From Geobacter sp. UBA6802 (lineage in GTDB: Bacteria > Desulfobacterota > Desulfuromonadia > Geobacterales > Pseudopelobacteraceae): DNA of 5,560 nucleotides. The notes beneath the pieces were generated by a model that had not been told where the DNA came from, ran no database searches, and was given only the letters and a program-made list of their open reading frames with translations. Below, piece by piece: positions 5,445 to 5,560 of the stretch; the stretch's first letter is position 1; every line of letters starts with the position of its first letter. The translations under genes and the position numbers were made by a program. The stretch spans positions 1 through 5,560 of the forward strand of contig DKFG01000074.1 in the NCBI GenBank assembly GCA_002452325.1, read 5' to 3'.

Positions 5445-5458
5445 ATGACCTGGGTCAA
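5445..5458. promoter_or_regulatory. CRP/FNR-family dyad (ATGAC-CTGG-GTCAA)
   Basis: TGACC and GGTCA form a perfect 5-bp inverted repeat around TG. Read as TTGAC-N4-GTCAA, it has one mismatch. It is centred about 71 bases before the polyferredoxin start and roughly 40 before the inferred start point, which suits activation. It is the third similar dyad in the window. Confidence 0.5.
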
Positions 5459-5477
5459 AAAATGGAGTCACACACGG

Positions 5478-5560
5478 CTATAACACCGCCCGCCCCTCGC
5501 CCTCCTCTTCATGGGTAATACCGTCCCGAATATTGTAGATCCGCTTGAAGGTCGGGATGA
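5478..5560 (-). CDS. C-terminal end of an unrecognised protein (partial)
   Basis: A leftward frame is open from the right edge to TAG at 5480-5478 and gives 26 codons ending in RIYNIRDGITHEEEGEGR-AVL. The composition looks like real coding sequence (an aromatic and charged stretch, then an acidic tail), but it is too short to name. The gene would lie upstream of the polyferredoxin on the same strand. The 97-base gap, with its own dyad and -10, suggests that the polyferredoxin has a separate promoter. Confidence 0.45.
   Translation of the reverse strand, partial: IPTFKRIYNIRDGITHEEEGEGRAVL

Noticed and set aside
1..5560. CRISPR array, insertion sequence, tRNA or rRNA
   Set aside because: No regular spaced repeats, transposase motifs, terminal repeats or cloverleaf sequences were seen.

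Overview
The window looks like chromosomal DNA of an anaerobic, cytochrome-rich bacterium, most likely of the Geobacter/Trichlorobacter type (Desulfuromonadota). The grounds are moderate GC, two c-type multiheme cytochromes, polyferredoxin-type membrane proteins, a stand-alone PAS protein, a DUF438-hemerythrin-PAS protein, and oxygen/peroxide defence genes side by side. The genus is an inference from gene content and style; no database was searched.

Layout. The left part (1-991) is a leftward pair: a small NapF-like two-cluster ferredoxin, followed 34 bases later by the N-terminal part of a periplasmic multiheme cytochrome c that runs off the left edge. The cytochrome frame carries an in-frame TAG just after the signal peptide. 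A 243-base divergent control region (992-1234) holds a CRP/FNR-type dyad and a sigma70-like promoter whose -10 lies inside a perfect 8-bp inverted repeat. Rightward from there is a two-gene peroxide/oxidative-stress operon (PrxQ/Bcp-type peroxiredoxin, then a rubrerythrin-like ferritin-fold protein), closed by a clear intrinsic terminator (2208-2245). A second rightward operon follows (strong promoter at 2270-2298): a small triheme cytochrome c and a single-domain PAS protein. Converging on it from the right are a DUF438/hemerythrin/PAS protein and, upstream of it, a NapH/YccM-like membrane polyferredoxin. The last ~80 bases hold the C-terminal end of an unrecognised leftward gene.

How it may work together. 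Three similar dyads, close to TTGAY-N4-GTCAA, lie upstream of three transcription units that encode redox proteins (1108-1121, 2270-2283, 5445-5458). They suggest one CRP/FNR-family regulator, perhaps HcpR- or NnrR/Dnr-like, acting across the window. The gene set (polyferredoxin, NapF-like ferredoxin, multiheme cytochromes, hemerythrin, candidate heme-PAS) would fit respiratory nitrogen-oxide reduction and nitrosative-stress handling in an anaerobe. That functional reading is inference. The protein families and the sequence motifs are directly visible.
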